Source: Wyeomyia smithii
Taxonomy: Eukaryota; Arthropoda; Insecta; Diptera; Culicidae
Length of the DNA stretch: 64,000 nucleotides
Direction of reading: 5' to 3'
Assembly (NCBI RefSeq): GCF_029784165.1
Contig: NC_073696.1
Location: forward strand, 22,699,530 to 22,763,529
Within the stretch, counting starts at the first letter, position 1; each line of letters starts with the position of its first letter. Positions 25,049-36,704 of the stretch are shown here, piece after piece. Under the pieces are notes generated by a model. The model saw only the letters and a list, made by a program, of their open reading frames with translations. It had not been told where the DNA came from and searched no databases. Both the position numbers and the translations under genes were made by a program.

Positions 25049-26060
25049 TATGAATGAACTGAAATATGAATATGAACAATGTTTTAAATAAAAGCTAGTT
25101 GCGAGTTGAAAACCTAAATTTTATTTACAGTACAAAATATGAGGCACATCGGAAAAACATTGGTATGATTTTATGTGAACGACAAATTCATGTAAAATTT
25201 ACCACCATAAACGACAACTGCTCAGAATTACTTTAGCTTGAACAGTTTTCACAAATCAAAAATATAAAGAGTTAGTCAAAAACTATGAGACCATATATGC
25301 TCATTTTGGAATATGTATTGAAAGTTGCGATTATGCGTTAGCCAAAGGGACAAACCTTAAAATCTTTCGAAAATGAGCCAGGTATTCATAACTTAATTTC
25401 CATTGAATATTTTGTGACTGTTTCTTGCAAACTAGATTTTCAACCGCAAAATTAGTGTTAGTAGGATCGTAGTGCTAGCCCCGAATAAATAAACAGAGGG
25501 TCAAGTTCAGAATCGGAATGTAGCACCAAGGCTTTGCTTTGCTTTAAATAATTTAGAATATATATGATATTATTTTCTATAACTGGAATAGAGATATCTT
25601 GAAGTTCTCTCCCAATATCTCAAAATTCATTTTTCATAGAAAATATAATATTAATAATATAAACATCATATCCACATACCTGCAAGCTCTCTGCTGTCCG
25701 ACACTGCTACATTATTTAACATTAATTTAACTGTGACTACTCTTTTTCCAGCAATTTAATTTCATTAGTGATGTCACCTTTATCACTAACTATTGCGAAT
25801 CTGAAATGCAAATGAAACTGAGGCAGTTTGCAAATTGTTCCGGAAATACACGCGAAGAAAATGACAGACATTCCCAGCGCTTGCTTTGATTTGTATTCGG
25901 CTGCTGACTGTAGCACGAATTGTTTTACGGATCGACCATAGATTAGAGTGGGAGATAATTTTGACCATACCAGCTAAAGTAATAATTTGGTAAATTTAAT
26001 AAACACTTTCAAAGGAGAAAAAAACTTCATTCCGGCTACTTACATACATGACCAAACTCC
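25049..26060. other. AT-rich upstream stretch with a POU octamer
   Basis: No exon or repeat recognised. A perfect octamer ATGCAAAT, the classic binding site for Oct/Pdm-type POU proteins, occurs at 25806-25813, about 1.1 kb upstream of the first exon seen. One 8-mer is expected by chance every few tens of kilobases, so this alone proves nothing. Confidence 0.35.
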
Positions 26061-26069
26061 AAAGTCGTA

Positions 26070-26530
26070 TTGCAGAAAAAGAAAAACATTGCCCTAGGTC
26101 CAAGACACAAATTTCTGTTACAGTCGCAATTTCAGCACCAGCTTGCAATTCACCCCAATCGAGACCGGCGACGACGTCACCATCATCATCATCATAGCCA
26201 TCCGGACGAACAGCCGTCATTCTTCATACCAGAGCGCTCACTCGAGTCGAGAAGGGTTTTTTTTAACTCTCATCTCGAGCAGCAAACCCCTACTCGCGTA
26301 GAGAAGGGTAAAAAAGCGCACGAGGCGCGCACTGCTGCACAGACGAAAATTGCATCAACCCTCGGCCGTGTCGTTAAACAAATTCGTTCGAATTCGTTAC
26401 GCCTGCTGCGATCTGTCGACGCAAATTGGGTCCCTCGCGTACAACACACGCACGCACACACAAACGACCGCCACGACATCGAAATCCGCGTTTGATTGGT
26501 TAAATGCATGTTTTGATTTTAAAACCGGTC
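26070..26530 (+). promoter_or_regulatory. CpG-rich block upstream of the POU exons
   Basis: A GC- and CpG-richer stretch, with a CATCATCATCATCAT run near 26180 and CACACGCACGCACACACA near 26444, lies about 400 bp before the first recognised exon. It is open for 141 codons on the plus strand (26070-26495), but that sequence has no known domain and is rich in Arg and His. Its composition suits a 5' untranslated exon or alternative promoter of the POU gene. I see no TATA box or initiator that settles it. Confidence 0.3.
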
Positions 26531-26887
26531 GTTCGTTTGTTTTCCCCTACGGTATTGTTGAGCTTATTTTTTGTTCCCTTCCCAAGTGGCGCAAATCGTT
26601 ACTTTAGAACATTGCAACCCTTCATTTTAAAACGGGAAAAAATGGGTGAATGCACCTCTGGGCGGAAGAATGGTTTTATGTTCTCACATTTGACTTCTCG
26701 ACTGTCGGAAGAAAGTCACACAGGAGAATTTCTTCATCTTTTGTTCCGCGGAGATTTTCTTAACTAGGTCATTGACAAGCGACGAAAAGAAAAGCACAGC
26801 ACGTGGCTAATGTGACGCACCCCTTTTTTCAATAATGTCGAAGAAAGTTGTTTCTAACAGATTTATTTTCTTCTCCTATTTATCTAG

Positions 26888-28825
26888 ATGATGTCTACAG
26901 TGATCGAGACGATGGGAGTGATCGCGAGCAAGCTATCAGCCCGCTTCCGACGGAACGATCAGAACGCGTTACTCCTCTAAACCTGGTAAGCAGACTCAAT
27001 CTCTCAATGATTTCGTTGTAAACTAAACCTCAAACTCCTTCACAGATTACTGACGCCTCACGGAGAACTCCTTCCCCGACGCAGCCGCAAACACCTGGCA
27101 GCGTTGGGCCCAGCAGCAACAGTATCGGCGTTGCTTTGGCGGCCCTTCAAAATCAACTCCCGCTTGGATCTCTGTACCTGCAAAACCAACTGGGACTGGG
27201 AACTCTCGGGGGGTTGTCCAGCCAGGAGCTGAATGTGCTCCAGCAAGCATTACAGGCACAGCAGGCCTCGTTTCAGCAGCAACTGCAAAACTACATGCTC
27301 CTGCAGGCTCAGAACACTGCCGGAGGAACTGGAAACGCCGCCGCCCAGGCTACAGCCCACGCGGCTGCTCAATTTCTGATGCAAAATCAGGTAAGGCTAA
27401 CTTGGAATATATTTGTGTGCTAATTGCGATCGTGACTGACAACCGCACCAATCGAACGTTCTTTTTCCTCCCCTTTTTCTCTTTCTCGTTTTATGGCCAC
27501 TTGCGACTGTAGTTAAATTCAAGCTTCCCCCTTCCGTCACCGTCCATTGCTAACAACTCATGTGTCGTTACTAGTGTAAACACTAACAACTCGCAACCTC
27601 CCGCTATCACTACCAGTTCTACTAACACTTCTACTACTAACCTTATACTATCGCACGACGGATCCCGATCGCTGCAGGTTGGAGCTTCTCTTTTCTAATA
27701 GAATATTCGCCGAAGTAACCGTTGCTAAACACAAGTCCTTTGACTTTATTCCCGCAGGTCCAACAGGCGGTCGCCCAGCTGCAGGCTCTTCAACAAAAGC
27801 AACAGCAGTTGAAAACGAGCTCCACTCCAACTCCAACTAACCTGTCCGGCAGCTCGCCCTTGCATAGCCCCGCCGGTAGTCCCGGCCTACACCATCATCA
27901 TCATTCTTCGTCGCACACCAGTCTACTCGGATCAAGCCAGACCACGCCTCCGAATAGCAACCAGCTCAATGTGGGCGGTATTCTGACTCCTTCGACGCCT
28001 GGTTCAGGCACACTGTCCACACCGCAGATGCAGAAACATCACGTGGCCGCTCCACGTGCCCTGGAACCTTCACCCGAGGAAACCACAGACCTGGAAGAGC
28101 TAGAGCAATTCGCGAAAACCTTCAAGCAGCGTCGAATAAAGCTCGGTTTCACCCAGGGCGACGTCGGGCTGGCGATGGGCAAACTGTACGGCAATGATTT
28201 CTCCCAGACGACGATCTCCCGCTTCGAGGCGCTCAACCTAAGCTTCAAGAACATGTGCAAGCTGAAACCACTACTCCAGAAGTGGCTCGAGGATGCTGAC
28301 AGCAGTATCTCCAACCCGGGCGGGTAAGTATTATTTTTTTGTTCTGCGTTCAGCACACAAGTCAACAATTCTCTGCTTTTCCGTTCTAGGCGAATGTTCA
28401 GTCCAAGCACACTGACCAACACGACCACCACCCCGGAGATTGTCGGCCGGCGACGCAAGAAGCGCACCTCGATCGAAACATCCGTCCGGGTGGCACTGGA
28501 GAAGGCCTTCCTCGTCAACAGCAAACCGACCAGCGAGGAGATCACCAACCTCGCCGATAACCTCTGCATGGAGAAGGAAGTCGTGCGAGTATGGTTCTGC
28601 AATCGGCGCCAAAAGGAGAAGCGGATAAATCCCCCGAACGGAATGGAAAGTCCGACCCACTCATCCGGTAGTAGCGAAATGTTCCAGCTGCCCGCGATGT
28701 CCGGCTCGTCGTCGACTTCTACGCCGGTCGGTTCAGCCGCCGGTGGAAGTCTAGCAAATCCTCACTATCTGGCCCTAGCCACCGGTAGCAATCACTCCGC
28801 CGGACCGGTGATCAAACAAGAATGA
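26888..28825 (+). CDS. nub: POU-homeodomain transcription factor, nubbin/Pdm class (3' exons)
   Basis: This gene encodes a nuclear DNA-binding regulator. In flies nub/Pdm proteins act in wing, neuroblast and gut development. Exons seen are 26888-26985, 27046-27390, possibly 27513-27677, 27758-28323 and 28390-28825 (TGA at 28823-28825); all have GT/AG borders and compatible phases. The third-last exon contains AAAQFLMQNQ after a Gln- and Leu-rich stretch. The POU-specific domain lies at about 28090-28305 (EELEQFAKTFKQRRIKLGF to LQKWLEDAD). The homeodomain lies at about 28447-28625 (RRRKKRTSIE to RVWFCNRRQKEKR), with the invariant WFCNRR. The POU/homeodomain linker holds a 66-bp intron. The C-terminus ends GPVIKQE. 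The start codon is not visible: the first exon begins mid-codon (ag|at gat gtc), so at least one upstream exon is missing or unrecognised. Class II POU (nub rather than pdm2) is by overall resemblance. Confidence 0.95.
27513..27677 (+). other. nub: Predicted in-frame 55-codon exon of the POU gene (cassette candidate)
   Basis: Between the exons ending at 27390 and starting at 27758 lies a 165-base segment that is open in the gene's frame. It is bordered by ...gactgtAG on the left, after a long pyrimidine tract, and by GTtgga on the right. Both neighbouring junctions are phase 0, so including or skipping it keeps the frame. The encoded peptide is rich in Ser, Thr and Asn (it begins LNSSFPLPSPS and ends SHDGSRSLQ), as expected for a disordered spacer. 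The donor GTTGGA is weak, which favours optional use. With it the visible coding part is 537 codons including the stop, without it 482. Confidence 0.7.
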
Positions 28826-30800
28826 CTAAGAAACGGGATCGGTTCCAGCGGGCCGGTACTGTCCTTCGATGACGAACCTCCCGGTGGCTGCCCCCCGTTT
28901 CTGATGTGAATCCAGTGGCACGCAGAGACGACTTCCGTCCCTTGATCTCCCACACAGTCCCTGTTTGCTCTCCGAGCACATATCAAATGACAATTCCCGG
29001 AGAGTCAACTTCTGAGAAGTTGAACCCTTACTTCACCTGAGCCCATAGACCCGACACTCCACGCAATACATTCTTAATTTATTTTTCCTTCAAAAACATC
29101 AATGTGTTCCGTAAAACTAGCAGCAAGCAAGCAAATCAAGCGACGTCGGAAGAGATAAACTTTAATTAAATTAATAACCTAATAGGTGTCGTACACGTTG
29201 TTGGCGTCGTCGTCCTGATCGTCGTGTCGTGTGTGAAATAAACAGCGCAAAAAGAAGCAAAATATCATTCCAAAAGAAGCTTTAAGCATTATGATAATTT
29301 CTGATTTCCCGCCCCCCCTCTCACGAGGAAAGACGAACTTCCTTGCCTAAGATGAAGACACGCGAGTGCTCTTTTGAAAGTTTTCTCCTTTCATTCCACC
29401 GTTGTCTACGAAACTTTCAAACGACCATCGTTTCTTGCTTCAACTTCAGGCAACGAAATCGACTTTCCACGAACAGAAACTGTGTACATAAATTGTAATC
29501 TGTGACCGTAAACTAAATGTAAAACATTTGTTGTAGCTATTTTCTCCCTTTGCCCTGTGGTAGTATTTTCAACATTCCCTCAACCCAACACGACCTGATC
29601 GAACTTTTGTGCAATTTGCATACCGGTGTTCTTCTTCGGACAACATTGTGCTGAATAGGAAGTTAGTAGTTTTAGTTTTAACGAAAGATTTAGTTCAATC
29701 ACGAAGCACGTTTTTTTCTCGATTTACTTTGGCATGTTCACCCACTAACATTTACAAGCACATGCACATCACATACATTCAAACGAAAAGAAAATCAACA
29801 AAAGTTAGGTAACGAAGATGTATACTAAAAAAACACTATTGTACTACTTTAGATGAGAAATGTAAAATCAAGCAGTAAGCAAAATCACATTTAGACGAAC
29901 GAAACAAACCAATGTGTAGTGAAATATAACACTCCTATCTTTTTCCGGAGATAAATAGGTGATCAAAAAAAAATCACATTCTGTAAAAAAAAAACGAAAT
30001 TTAAAGTAAGACTTAATCATATATCCAAAGACACTGAACAACCCTACTAGTATTTCTTTAAGGAAAGAGTACTCTAATGTTCGCAAAATTGTTAAAAAAA
30101 AGACATACGAAATCTAAGGTAACTGAGAGAGGCTTGGTAATCACTGCAGACCCTTGCTTCTCTTCACTTTTCTCACATCAATCCTGGTAAAGTAAAATAA
30201 AACTACAACAACAAAAAAACAATAGAAGCCATCAGAACCCTACAACACGGACAAACGTGAGCGGAGAGGTGTTACGCTCCTCAGCACTTGAAGCTCCCCC
30301 AGTCTTCCAGCCAATAGTAGCGAGACATCCGTAAAGAGGAAAAAATAGTAAACTCACACGTACACACATACAACAAGACACAGAACAATTACATTGATTA
30401 CTGATTATTCACTATCGATAGTGTAGGCTATAGTAGAGTTCAGAACGGATCGAAGTTCCTATTTAAAAAATGAGCAACCGCTGCGGCACCATCAGTGGTA
30501 GCGCGCCGCCGCGGTAAATTGTTAGTTTACTCAGTTTGTTTTTTGTTTTCTCTCACTTTCTCTCTCTCTTTGATTGGAAAACAATCAACCAGCGCTAAGA
30601 AAGAAGCAGTAAGAAAAAAAAGAAACAATTTTCTGTCTACGCAAATATTATATTTTTGTATTGTGTATGATTCGCGCGATATTATAAACTAAATCAATTC
30701 AGTGGTGTACATAAGTGACGAAAAATGGGAAAACAAACAGAACAGAAATCAGCTATAAATAAACAAAAAACCTAGATGAATATGAGTAATAAATATTGAT
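28826..30800 (+). other. nub: Probable 3' UTR of the POU gene
   Basis: After the stop codon the DNA is AT-rich, without coding similarity and without the transposons that crowd the neighbourhood until about 30880. Candidate poly(A) signals AATAAA lie at 29237-29242, 30758-30763 and 30788-30793, allowing a short UTR of about 0.4 kb or a long one near 2 kb. A second perfect octamer (ATTTGCAT, 29614-29621) lies here. Long 3' UTRs with alternative poly(A) sites are common in developmental regulators; usage cannot be read from sequence. Confidence 0.5.
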
Positions 30801-31335
30801 TTACAATTGAAATTGGTGTTGTTACTGAACTGCAGGAAGTTGAAGACGAATCCCTTGACACATCAAACAGTAGCCTGATTAAGAGCCAGTCGCGAGAACC
30901 GCAACCACCTTTACAAGGGAGGTTGTATCGAGGTTCTCCGATCGGACCGAAACTTTCAGGGTTTGTTCATCTATATAATAGTACAATATTTTGCATAATA
31001 TCTGATTTTTTGAAAAGGAGTAAGTGGGGTAAAAAAGCACGTCAAAAATTGATGTCCAAAAACGGCTAAAAACGTAAAATTGTTATAACTTTGTGTAAAC
31101 TGAATCGATTTTCATGAAAATTGGTATGTTTTTCTACTCTATAAAGGAACAAAATGAGTGTTATTGGAAGTTGCTATCTAGAATACATGATGAGATATTC
31201 AGATCTAGGATAAAAATCCAAATAATACGTTTTGTAGTGCAACTCAAGAGCTTTCATTTGATATATTCAAAAAACGCGCCGCTATAAAGATTCGTGAGAC
31301 AATCCAATTTTCTCCGTTTTGTGTTGTTGTTCTTC

Positions 31336-32316
31336 AAGTGGGCTATAATTTTCAGGTTATGTTTGTTTATGCATTAATGCAATAGTTTGCAGAATTTTAG
31401 GTTTTTGGAAAATGGGTTAGTGGGGTAACAGGTGCTTCAAAATCTTGTATTTAGAAACTGCTCAAATCGTAAAATAATTAGAGATTATTTTTGGAGCCAA
31501 CAAGAGAATGAATGAATTAATATAATAAAGCCACGCGATACTTTTTGTTGAGCCTTTATTTTAATGTGTTCTTTAAAGAATTAAATTAACAGAGATTCGA
31601 ATGTTTTTGAAACCAAATAAACTTTGTATTTCATCATCTATATTTTTTCCTGAATTATGCTTAATAAAACCGGGGAAAAAGTTTTACTGGAAGATGCTCA
31701 TAAAGGAATGAGGTTAAAGGCACACCTTTCTACAGGGATTAAGTAATTCAAACCAAAAATGTATTAATCAGTAGAACAAATAATCGTTATTCGCCCGCTT
31801 TTCTACGTTATATAGACAATATAAGCTTGAGTTAATACAAGTTAGTAAAGATGAAGCATTGGTGAATGTACAAGAACATCATGAATGTTAGTTGGTAATA
31901 ATAAATCAATCAATTCTCAAACAATGATTTTCATAAGGTTTTTTTTTGCTGATACCAGAGCAACAGGAAAGAATGCAGGAATAATTCAGAATTAAAACAA
32001 AGATGGTGAAATATAAAGTTTATTTGGTTTTAAACCGCAACCGACCGCTTGGTTATTAAATTATTCAAAGGACATATTTAAAAAAAATCTCAACAAAAAG
32101 TATCGCATGGCTTTGTTAGCATTCACTCTACTACTGGTAGCTCCAAAAATAACCTCTCATTTCATCGTGTAACTTTGGGAATAAACCGAAAGTAATTATT
32201 CTACGGTTTGATCAGTTTCTAAATACAAGATTTTGATGAGCCTGTTTACCCCACTAACCCCTTTTCCAAAAACCTCAAATTCTGCAAACTATTGCATTAG
32301 TGCATAAAGAACATAG
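31336..32316. mobile_element. Inner palindromic element, related to the outer one
   Basis: Left arm about 31336-31557 and right arm about 32089-32316 are inverted copies. Shared landmarks are gcaatagtttgcagaatt, gggttagtggggtaa, aaaatcttgtatttagaaac and ctcaacaaaaagtatcgc. The arm order (gtttgtttatg, caatagt, tgcag, ttttggaaaa, agtggggtaa) also parallels the outer arms (gtttgttcatc, tagtacaat, ttgcata, ttttgaaaa, agtggggtaa), so both are diverged members of one family. The roughly 530-bp centre is AT-rich with no coding potential. Confidence 0.82.
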
Positions 32317-35300
32317 TCAGTCGTCAACCAAGTTGGACGTGTTTGTTGTTAGCTCCTATCCACGCGCGAATTTAAATCAAATTATTGTTTTTCGCTTAGT
32401 TTTCATTTTGCTTGTTGTGTTTTTGTGTCGGTAAAAATGAATCAAATTTGCGAAGTCTGCGCGAAAGACTCCAAGTGGATGTTCATACTCAATCATCTTA
32501 GCAACGGAAACGAACTGGAACGAAGATATTAAAAGTGAAGAAGTTTTCAACAGTTCCTTCAATGTGTTCAGGAGCGATCGTGATTTATCACTATCTGATA
32601 AGAAATCAGGTGGAGGAGTGCTTGTAGCTGTTGGGGTTCAGCATGATTCTGAGCAAATCATAACCCAGAAACATGCCGAATTTGAAGATGTCTAGGTTAA
32701 AGTTCTTTTGAAGGGTGAAATCCATATTTTCGTATCTGTTTACTTTCCACCCCACTTTGCCAAAAAGCAATCATATGAAAAATTTTTAAGGACGGTAGAA
32801 TTAGTGAATGATGAGTCCCACACTAACTCAAAAATTCATATATATGGAGATTTCAATCAAAATGATGCTGATTTTATTGTAAACGATGATAATGAATCGC
32901 TTTTACTTCCTGTAGTAGGAGAAAACGAAACTCTGCAATTTATTTTTGACGGTTTTAGTCAACTTGGATTAAATCAGGTAAACTCAATCCGGTATGAGCA
33001 AAACTGTTTTTTAGACTTTTTATTCACCAATTTCACGGAAGATTTTAGTGTTGACAAAGCAGAATATCCCCTATGGAAAAATGAAAAATTTCATACTGCA
33101 ATTGAGTACTCGCTAATGATTGATACCGAGAGATCACGACCCTCTGATCATGAGCCTGAATATAAATATGACTTCACTAAAGCAAACTTTGAACTAATCA
33201 ATCGTAAATTAAAGGACATCGACTGGCAATCACTTCTAAAAAATGAAATAGATATGAACAAAGCGGTTGATAATTTTTTATCATCACTGTATAGTGTTTT
33301 AGACTCAACTGTATCAAAATCAAAAAAGAAAACGGTTAGCTCAAAAGATCCCATTTGGTTCACCAGAGAAATCAAAAATTTAAAGAATAGGAAACAAAAA
33401 GCTCATAAAACTCACAAAAAACTTAAAGACCAAAGAAATTTTGACAAATATTTGAACATTTGTGATGAACTGAATACTAAAATATCTATTGCGTATGAGA
33501 ACTACAACACAAGGGTGGAAAATAACATTAAATCAGACCCAAAACAGTTTTTTAAATTTGCAAACGATAAAATGAAGTCTAATAACTTCCCATCTCGCAT
33601 GCAATATGAAGACTTTGCCAGTACTGACTCAAAGCAAATCTGCAACAAGTTTGCGAGTTTTTTTTTTCAAACCGTTTATAAAAATAGCGACGAAGTCATG
33701 GACTTTGAGTATTTCTCGCACTTGCATGAACAAATAAATAACGTATCTATTAAGCAAATAACTGTTCAAGAAATCCTCGCAACACTAAAAGAACTGGACG
33801 CTTCAAAAGGTCCAGGTCCAGATGGAATTCCATCCTCACTCATGAAAAACCTTGCTCCTGCCTTCGTAAAACCCTTGTTTTGGCTTTTCAACTTATCCCT
33901 TACGTCCGGACAGTTTCCATCAGTCTGGAAAAAATCTTTTCTTATACCGATTTTCAAGATCTGACATCAAAAATTATCGTGGCATTGCAATAATATCATG
34001 TATTCCTAAACTTTTTGAAGCTATCGTAAACCAAAAAATATTTAATCAGGTAAAGAATCGCATAACGTGTAACCAACATGGTTTTTACAAAGGGAGGTCT
34101 ACGGCTACCAACTTACTTGAATTTGTTGATTTCTCTCTTGCGTCTATGGACAGAGGCAACTTCGTGGAAACTCTATACACGGATTTTAGTAAAGCTTTTG
34201 ACAGAGTAGATATTTCCATGCTTATGTTCAAATTAAAGAAACTGGGATTTGAGTCAGGCCTACTTAAATGGATTGAATCTTATTTGACGAACAGGACACA
34301 AACGGTTAGGTTTAAGGGACACCTTTCTGTACCAGTAAAAGTGACATCTGGAGTTCCACAAGGCTCCCATTTAGGCCCTTTGCTCTTCATTTTATTTGTT
34401 AATGACGTTACCCTTGTGTTGAATCGTCTCAAAGTATTGATATATGCCGATGACATGAAACTGTACATGGAAATAAAACACAAATCAGACATCCAACAAT
34501 TCCAACAAGAGGTTGACATTTTCTACATTTGGTGTAAAAAAAGTCTTCTTGATCTCAACGTAAAAAAATGTAATATTATATCCTACACAAGGAAAAGAAT
34601 CCTGAACATGCCAGTTGCACTCTTGCACATCAAGTTGTAGAAAGGTGTTATCAAATTAGAGATTTAGGAGTAATTATGGATTCTAAGTTAACATTCATTG
34701 ATCACTACAATACGATCATCAATAGAGCCAACAGTATGCTAAGTTTTATAAAAAGGTTTAGTTATCATTTCGTAGACCCGTACACTATAAAAACTCTCTT
34801 TGTTACATATGTTAGATCTATCTTAGAATACTGTAGTGTTGTTTGGTCGCCTTATCAAGACGTCCATTCCAATAGAATCGAATCCGTACAAAAACAGTTT
34901 TTGTTATATGCACTAAGAAAGCTAGGTTGGAATTCGTTTCCTCTCCCTTGTTATGAATCGCGTTGCATGCTTATTAATATAGAAACGCTTGAAAAAAGAA
35001 GAGAAATTGCTTCGGTAACTCTTGTCAACGATTTAGTTTCACAACGCATAAGTTCGGAAAATCTGCTTGGAAAACTCAACTTTTATGCTCCTACACGCTC
35101 ATTAAGAACGCGAAAAATTTTCGTATTAAATTCTTATAGAACAGAATATGCCATGGCCGGGCCAGTTAATAGTAGGATGAGTCTTTACAATAAATATTGT
35201 GAAGTTATTGATTTAACGATGTCACGAAATGCTCTTAGAAAAATATTGAACACTAGAATTACATAACTATATTTGTGATGTTGGCAATAGTTTTTAAGAT

Positions 35301-35345
35301 GTAGTCTACTATGATTGACGAAATAAATAAATAAATAAATAAATA
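32317..35345 (+). mobile_element. Jockey-clade LINE, nearly full ORF2 with two frameshifts
   Basis: This is the best-preserved retrotransposon here. The endonuclease domain starts about 32480 (ILATETNWNED) and has SGGGVLVAV near 32610, YFPPHF near 32740 and YGDFNQND near 32840. A stop at about 32694-32696 interrupts it. The linker runs to 33960, with the reverse-transcriptase lead-in ASKGPGPDGIPSSL near 33805. After a frameshift at about 33960 the reverse transcriptase continues (NYRGIAI, DFSKAFDRVD, SGVPQGSHLGPLLF, catalytic YADDMKLY near 34440-34465). A second frameshift lies near 34625, and the C-terminal domain runs to 35266. The 3' end is a run of AAATAAAT at about 35321-35345. No first ORF (Gag-like) is evident. 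It sits inside palindromic elements. Confidence 0.92.
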
Positions 35346-36129
35346 TAAGAGAACGTTGACACAAAACGGAGTTTCGTTTCTCGCACAATGGGTTCGGAAT
35401 GATGGTCAAAAACATGTTATAGAAAAATTGGATTTTCTCACGCATCTTTATAACGGCGCGTTTTTTTATTATATCAAATGAAAGCTCTTGAATTGCACTA
35501 CAAAACATATTATTTGGATTTTTATCCTAGATCTGTTGGCAAGAGAAAAACTGCTGTGAAAATCACCTGCATTTTTTAGAAAAAATGCGAATATTTCATC
35601 ATGTATTCTCGATAGCAACTTCCAATCATTTTCATTTTTGTTTCCTTTATAGAATAGAATAAACCTGCCAATTTTCATGAAAATCGATTCAGTTTACACA
35701 AAGTTATAACAATTTTACGTTTTTAGCAGTTTTTGGACATCAATTTTTGACGTGATTTTTTACCCCATTTACCCCTCTTCAAAAAATCTGATATTATGCA
35801 AAACATTGTACTATTACATAGATAAACAAACCCTGAAAGTTTCAGTCCAATCGGAGAACCTCGAAACAAGACCTAGTTGCGGTCTTCGCGAACTGGCTTA
35901 TAAGATGTTATTTGTTTTGAAAGACACTAATTTATTACTTTTAGATTTCCATGAAACCACTTTCTGTTTGAAACTGGCTGTCCTGCTTGATGTCCAATTT
36001 TTATTTACTCTTTTAATGAAGTTTTATATTTGAGAGGGATTTTTTTCCTTATGTAGAAAGGACTTAGAAATTCTTTACCGAGGATACACAGTCAAACTTT
36101 ATTTGCTGTAAAATATAACCAAAAACAAA

Positions 36130-36340
36130 ACCTGCCAAGGTCGTCGAGTAACTAGCCTCGCCCGCAGGGACCGACTTAGCGAGCAAAATGTTGTATTGGG
36201 AATGCGAGTGAAACTTGGCTGGTGACAGCTGAGTGACAAACGAGCTACTCGTCCAAAATCCAGTCAACTCACCATCTTCAATACCACAATCGGTCCGCCG
36301 TGTAACTCACCGCTCGCCACGTCTTCTGTAATTGGGGCCA
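36130..36340. mobile_element. Short MITE, same family as 12060-12270
   Basis: Shares ordered landmarks with 12060-12270: cgagtaact near the left edge, gaaacttggc, gctactcgtccaaaatccag, aataccacaatcggtc and taactcaccgctcgcc, then cttctgtaattgg at the right edge. No coding sequence; boundaries approximate. Confidence 0.55.
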
Positions 36341-36439
36341 ATTTTTACGTTCTCGATCTACGTTATCGGCGTTAAGCAAATAAATTGGCTGGATCGGTTA
36401 AAAGTCGTGCCCTGCATGTTAAACACCTTTCATCACACA

Positions 36440-36700
36440 GCATCTTTTAGTGCAATGATCAAATGATTCGAATGATCCGGATAATCCAACCAAAATCCTT
36501 ACCTTCGGAAAAGCCGTTCTCGTCTATGATCTTTTATAGCACTTTCCGTTTTTTGTATCATATGCGGCTTTGAAATTGATGAATAGTTGGTGCATGGAGC
36601 CCCTGTACTCACAGCACGTTTGAAAATTTGCCGCAATTGAAGATCTGGTCAGTTGTTGACCGGCCTTCTACCATGCCAGCTTGAAAACTTCCCGTGTATG
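36440..36700 (-). mobile_element. RTE-clade reverse-transcriptase fragment
   Basis: On the minus strand, broken by frameshifts, one can read QAGMVEGRSTTDQIF near 36640-36690 and FINFK followed by AYDT near 36550-36580, then DENGFSEG near 36500. These are the same landmarks as in the RTE copy at 20345-22330. Only about 250 bp remain; the right end is cut by the repeat array starting near 36700. Confidence 0.7.
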
Positions 36701-36704
36701 TATG

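Larger units (their letters stand above)
30880..35900. mobile_element. Outer palindromic (foldback-type) element with nested insertions
   Basis: A left arm from about 30880 to 31335 is the inverted copy of a right arm from about 35349 to 35900. Matching landmarks include gaggttctccgat, ctttcagggtttgtt, gataaaaatccaaataata and ttcatttgatata. The outermost shared bases are near gccagt(t)cgcga. The right arm has about 45 bp extra (around 35540-35580). The centre holds a second, related palindrome (31336-32316) and a Jockey LINE (about 32317-35345). No transposase was seen. Confidence 0.85.

Noticed and set aside
26070..26495. 141-codon open frame upstream of the POU exons as a possible coding exon
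   Set aside because: Arg/His-rich simple-sequence translation with no resemblance to known nub N-termini; no acceptor/donor pair joins it in phase with confidence. Kept only as possible 5' UTR or promoter.
26888..26981. ATG at 26888 as start codon of the POU gene
   Set aside because: In that frame a stop follows after about 30 codons, and the frame leading into the next exon begins GAT GTC TAC, so the exon is entered by splicing.
28039..28602. 187-codon open frame on the minus strand over the POU exons
   Set aside because: Shadow of the GC-rich coding exons on the opposite strand.
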